NCBI GenBank assembly: GCA_948567375.1 | Contig: OX419760.1 | Span: forward strand, 60,756,911-60,820,910 | Length of the DNA stretch: 64,000 nt | Reading direction: 5' to 3' | Origin: Lunularia cruciata | Taxonomy: Eukaryota; Streptophyta; Marchantiopsida; Lunulariales; Lunulariaceae | In this document: one piece after another, positions 61,701 through 64,000 of the stretch | Layout: each line of letters begins with the position of its first letter | How positions within the stretch are numbered: the first letter of the stretch is position 1 | Notes under the pieces: generated by a model | Databases searched by the model: none | Told to the model about the DNA's origin: nothing | Seen by the model: the letters and a program-made list of their open reading frames with translations, nothing else | Made by a program: the position numbers and the translations under genes

Positions 61701-64000
61701 TTCTGTTGCATAGGCTTTATCGAATACAAGTTGTTTACTAGTTCTTTAGATATATGTGGTTCTCTATATATGTACTATATAGAGAACCACATATGTACTA
61801 TAGGCTTGTTTACAATATCGTTGATTACTTGACTTCTTATTTGATGTACATATTGTTTACTGTTTTTCCCTTAGACTCGTATACCATCTTGACTCCTGAA
61901 GTGACACAGAATACCACTATTTGAGTTTCTGCCATGTGGACTTTGATCGCTTGCTTCTGGACATGTGGCCTCTGCTTATGGACACATGGGCCCACCTGGT
62001 CCTTCCCTTCATACCAGGCTGAATTTGCCTCCATGCTTTGCCCTTTTGCAAGATGCACTAACTTTTTTCATTGCTTTTACTTGCTTTTCTGCTCGCCTTT
62101 GTTTCTCCTGCTTGACTTGCCAAATCCCTTCCTGTGTAGCGCTGATATTTCTGGTTCCTACTTGTCCCTTCACGTGCAGTGCTGATGTTTCGTGTGCCGA
62201 TGTTTCTTGCTCCCCACTCTGTATCATTCACGCACCTTTGTTTGAGTCTGTATCATTCACACACCTTTGATTAATTATTTCTCTTTGCTGCATCATGGGT
62301 TTTTTCTCTCTACTAATTCATGTTTATGATTTCAGGGATACATCAGGTATGTCTCGTCTGCTTCCATTCCTTACTCATGTGGATTTTTTTCTTTCTTGAC
62401 TGATAGTCATTATGCTGCTGACCCTCCTGCGCTTATTTAGGTGCCTACACTTCTGTTTGCCCTTTACTTCCACATTTCCATTTCTGTTCTTTTGTACTTT
62501 CGACATTCTCACTACTTATGATTGACACTTTAGGGGAGCAACCAAGTTTGCCTTGGCACTCATGAGTTTTCAAGCAGAAACTAGGTACAAGGGGTACTGA
62601 CAATTGCTCAGCTACTTCGGCACTGCGTGATGCACTGATGAAGTCGCGAGTGTTTTCGTGGAGGTTTACTATGGCCGCCTTCTGCTTCCCTTAGCTGTTT
62701 AGCATCTCAGGGCTCCAGCGTCCATAGCGCTGGTGGTGATATACTTTATATCCTGTCCTCTTACGCTTCGCTCTCTTTACCCTGTTACACTTCGCCCCGT
62801 TTCTGCAGCCACATCATCCGAGAACTCTTGTTTTGTTCCACTCCTCCATTCCCCAACTAATTCCCTCCCTAGTATTTTCCCTTCGCTCTTTGACTGCGTC
62901 CTGCTTCGACCTCTCGTGTCGACTATGTTCCTACTTGACTCCAGCACACTTTCTTAATCTTCGTTCACGCACTGCTTACTGGCAAGCTCTTACATCACAT
63001 TTTCTATTCCTCGCTATCATTTGCAAAGATTCTCTCGGTTTCACGTTCTTTACTAGATTTCATGTTCTTTACTAGTCCATTGGCCACCTGTTATTCTCCA
63101 TTTGTTTAAATTATGCCTTTGCTGCAGGTTACATTTGATGCATTCTGTTATTCTCAATATGTTTGAACTATGCCTTTGCTGCAGGTTACTTTCGATGCAT
63201 TCTACCTTAGGGATTTAACACTACTCTAGCATTGTGATTCATGTAAATCTTGCTTATCGATCATTTGCACTTCATGAGTTCTGGATAACACGTTCCCAGA
63301 ATGACTTCTGCTCTCATATACCTATATATGTGGTTCTCGTAGTACTCTTAGTACTGACATTTGTTCAGCTACTTTGGCACTGCGAGAGGCACTGATGAAG
63401 TCGTTGGTGTTATCGTGGAGGTATACTATGGCCGCCTTCTGCTTCCTTCAGTTGTTTAGTGTCTCAGGACTCCAGTGTCCATAGCGCTGGGTGTGATATA
63501 CTTTATATGTCCTGTCCTCTTATGCTTTGCTCTAGTTACACTCTTACATTTAGACCCGTTTCTGCAGCCACATCCTTCGAGAATTCATGTTTGGTTCCAC
63601 TCCTCCATTCCCCTACGTTTTCACTCCCTAGTCCTTTCCCCTTCAATCTCTGACTGAATCCTGCCTCGACCTCTAGTGTTTACTGTGTTCCTCCCCAACT
63701 CCATCCCACGTTCTTCATCTTCATCCACGCACTGCATCCTGGTGGGCTCTTACAGCAAGTCTCCTATTCATCTCGCTTTATCCACGCACTGCATCCTGGC
63801 GGGCTCTTACAACACACAGCATGTTTCCTATGCCTCTCGCTAACGGTTGCATTGCTGCTCTCGATTTCATTTTTTACTGGTGAACTCTTACATCAAGCTT
63901 TCTATCCCACGCTCACGCTGGCATTGCTGCTCTCGATTTCACATTCTTTACTGTCCATTGACAGTATGGTATTCTCAATTTCTTGCACTTATGCCTTTGC
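55795..64000 (+). CDS. ACX1: Peroxisomal acyl-CoA oxidase, N-terminal ten exons (3' end outside the window)
   Basis: Exons: 55795-55953, 56170-56278, 56675-56736, 56906-57115, 57410-57497, 57792-57954, 58180-58378, 58500-58697, 59226-59357 and 59662-59782. They total 1,441 bp (480 codons plus one base), all in phase. The product oxidises acyl-CoA to trans-2-enoyl-CoA with FAD, passing electrons to oxygen, the first step of peroxisomal beta-oxidation. Seen: the N-terminal helical part ([18 protein letters not shown]), [19 protein letters not shown], the FAD and substrate block [63 protein letters not shown], the [19 protein letters not shown] block, [11 protein letters not shown] with [18 protein letters not shown] (catalytic Glu region), and VAKFLMRAL. 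Plant ACX1/5 enzymes are about 660 residues, so roughly 180 codons, including any peroxisomal C-terminal signal, lie beyond 64,000, after an intron starting at 59,783. Confidence 0.95.
59447..59512. repeat. Perfect 32-bp inverted repeat in an acyl-CoA oxidase intron
   Basis: Arm 59,447-59,478 (CAGCCGTACTAGAGATCATT, then TCTAGAAAATGG) is perfectly complementary to 59,481-59,512, with only GT between. It lies in the intron between exons 9 and 10. The transcript would form a 32-bp hairpin with almost no loop. Confidence 0.95.
61275..61452. repeat. ~60-bp tandem repeat, three copies
   Basis: Copies begin at about 61,275, 61,335 and 61,394 with GC(A/G)ATTATCCAGTCCT and pass through TGTCC(T/C)(C/T)ATTTTT and ATAACCAGTCCTCTTT. 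It lies inside the repeat-filled intron. Confidence 0.88.
61752..61794. repeat. Inverted repeat with 19-bp arms
   Basis: ATATGTGGTTCTCTATATA (61,752-61,770) pairs with TATATAGAGAACCACATAT (61,776-61,794) around TGTAC. A similar GTGGTTCTC phrase stands just before the repeat core near 63,330. The hairpin may therefore mark the edge of the repeat family. Confidence 0.85.
63089..63204. repeat. ~58-bp tandem duplication
   Basis: TGTTATTCTC to GATGCATTC occurs at 63,089-63,147 and again, slightly changed, at 63,148-63,204, both with GCCTTTGCTGCAGGTTAC. The doubled TGCAG resembles a splice acceptor, but no exon follows. Confidence 0.8.

Larger units (their letters stand above)
59935..64000. repeat. 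Family of ~650-750 bp repeats filling the last visible acyl-CoA oxidase intron
   Basis: A core (GGTACTGAC..TTGCTCAGCTACTT, GGCACTG, GATGAAGTCG, GGTTTACTATGGCCGCC) occurs near 59,959, 60,397, 62,608 and 63,367, with partial forms near 61,050 and 61,180. The longer copies (60,360-61,020, 62,545-63,330 and 63,337 to the window end) continue in the same order. They pass through GCTTCGCTCTCTTTACCCTG, CCACTCCTCCATTCCCC, ACTCCAGC, GCCTTTGCTGCAGGTTAC, GATGCATTCTACC and TGAGTTCTGGATAA. No coding frame is shared and no terminal repeats were identified, so the class is unknown. Confidence 0.82.

Overview
The window is nuclear DNA of a land plant or close relative. It has spliced genes with plant-specific products: an ARF-GAP of the AGD5 type, a PSA2-like thylakoid-lumen zinc-finger protein, a peroxisomal acyl-CoA oxidase and a plant-type histidine phosphatase. 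It also has a nuclear tRNA-Leu and plant-type LTR and non-LTR retroelements. The kinds of retroelement suggest a non-seed plant (bryophyte, lycophyte or streptophyte alga); that is inference, since no species marker is present. All exon phases quoted were checked by hand and close in frame.

Layout. 0.5-0.8 kb: tRNA-Leu(AAG) followed by a 25-bp tandem repeat. 4.0-6.5 kb (-): six-exon phosphoglycerate-mutase-like histidine phosphatase. 7.8-11.0 kb (-): decayed non-LTR retroelement, copy A. 13.8-18.1 kb (-): eleven-exon ARF-GAP gene with a triplicated repeat just upstream. 22.1-42.2 kb: a nest of LTR retroelements. 43.9-45.3 kb (+): three-exon PSA2-like gene. 48.1-49.0 and 51.9-55.1 kb (+): copies B and C of the non-LTR element. 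55.8-64 kb (+): acyl-CoA oxidase, ten exons in the window and the last ~180 codons beyond its edge, after an intron longer than 4.2 kb packed with a repeated sequence family.

The most notable object is the Ty3/gypsy-type element at about 22,477-32,266. Between protease and reverse transcriptase its polyprotein carries a recognisable C5-cytosine DNA methyltransferase domain (motifs I, IV, VI, VIII, IX and X, resembling the DNMT3/DRM type). After the integrase it ends in a PHD finger. So a single retroelement encoded a putative DNA-methylation writer and a putative histone-tail reader. The copy is dead, with many stops and at least two frame changes in the methyltransferase. A second copy lies tail-to-tail on the minus strand (about 32,400-41,560). 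It keeps gag and PHD remnants and was split by a younger chromodomain-bearing gypsy element (33,700-40,273) with matching 736-bp LTRs, a CATTA target duplication, an initiator-Met primer site and a polypurine tract. Many stops in all these elements look like CGA-to-TGA or CAG-to-TAG changes, as expected from deamination of methylated cytosine.

The host genes do not form a functional cluster: they are housekeeping or organelle genes scattered among decayed repeats. Such gene islands in old retroelements fit a pericentromeric or poorly recombining region, which is inference only.
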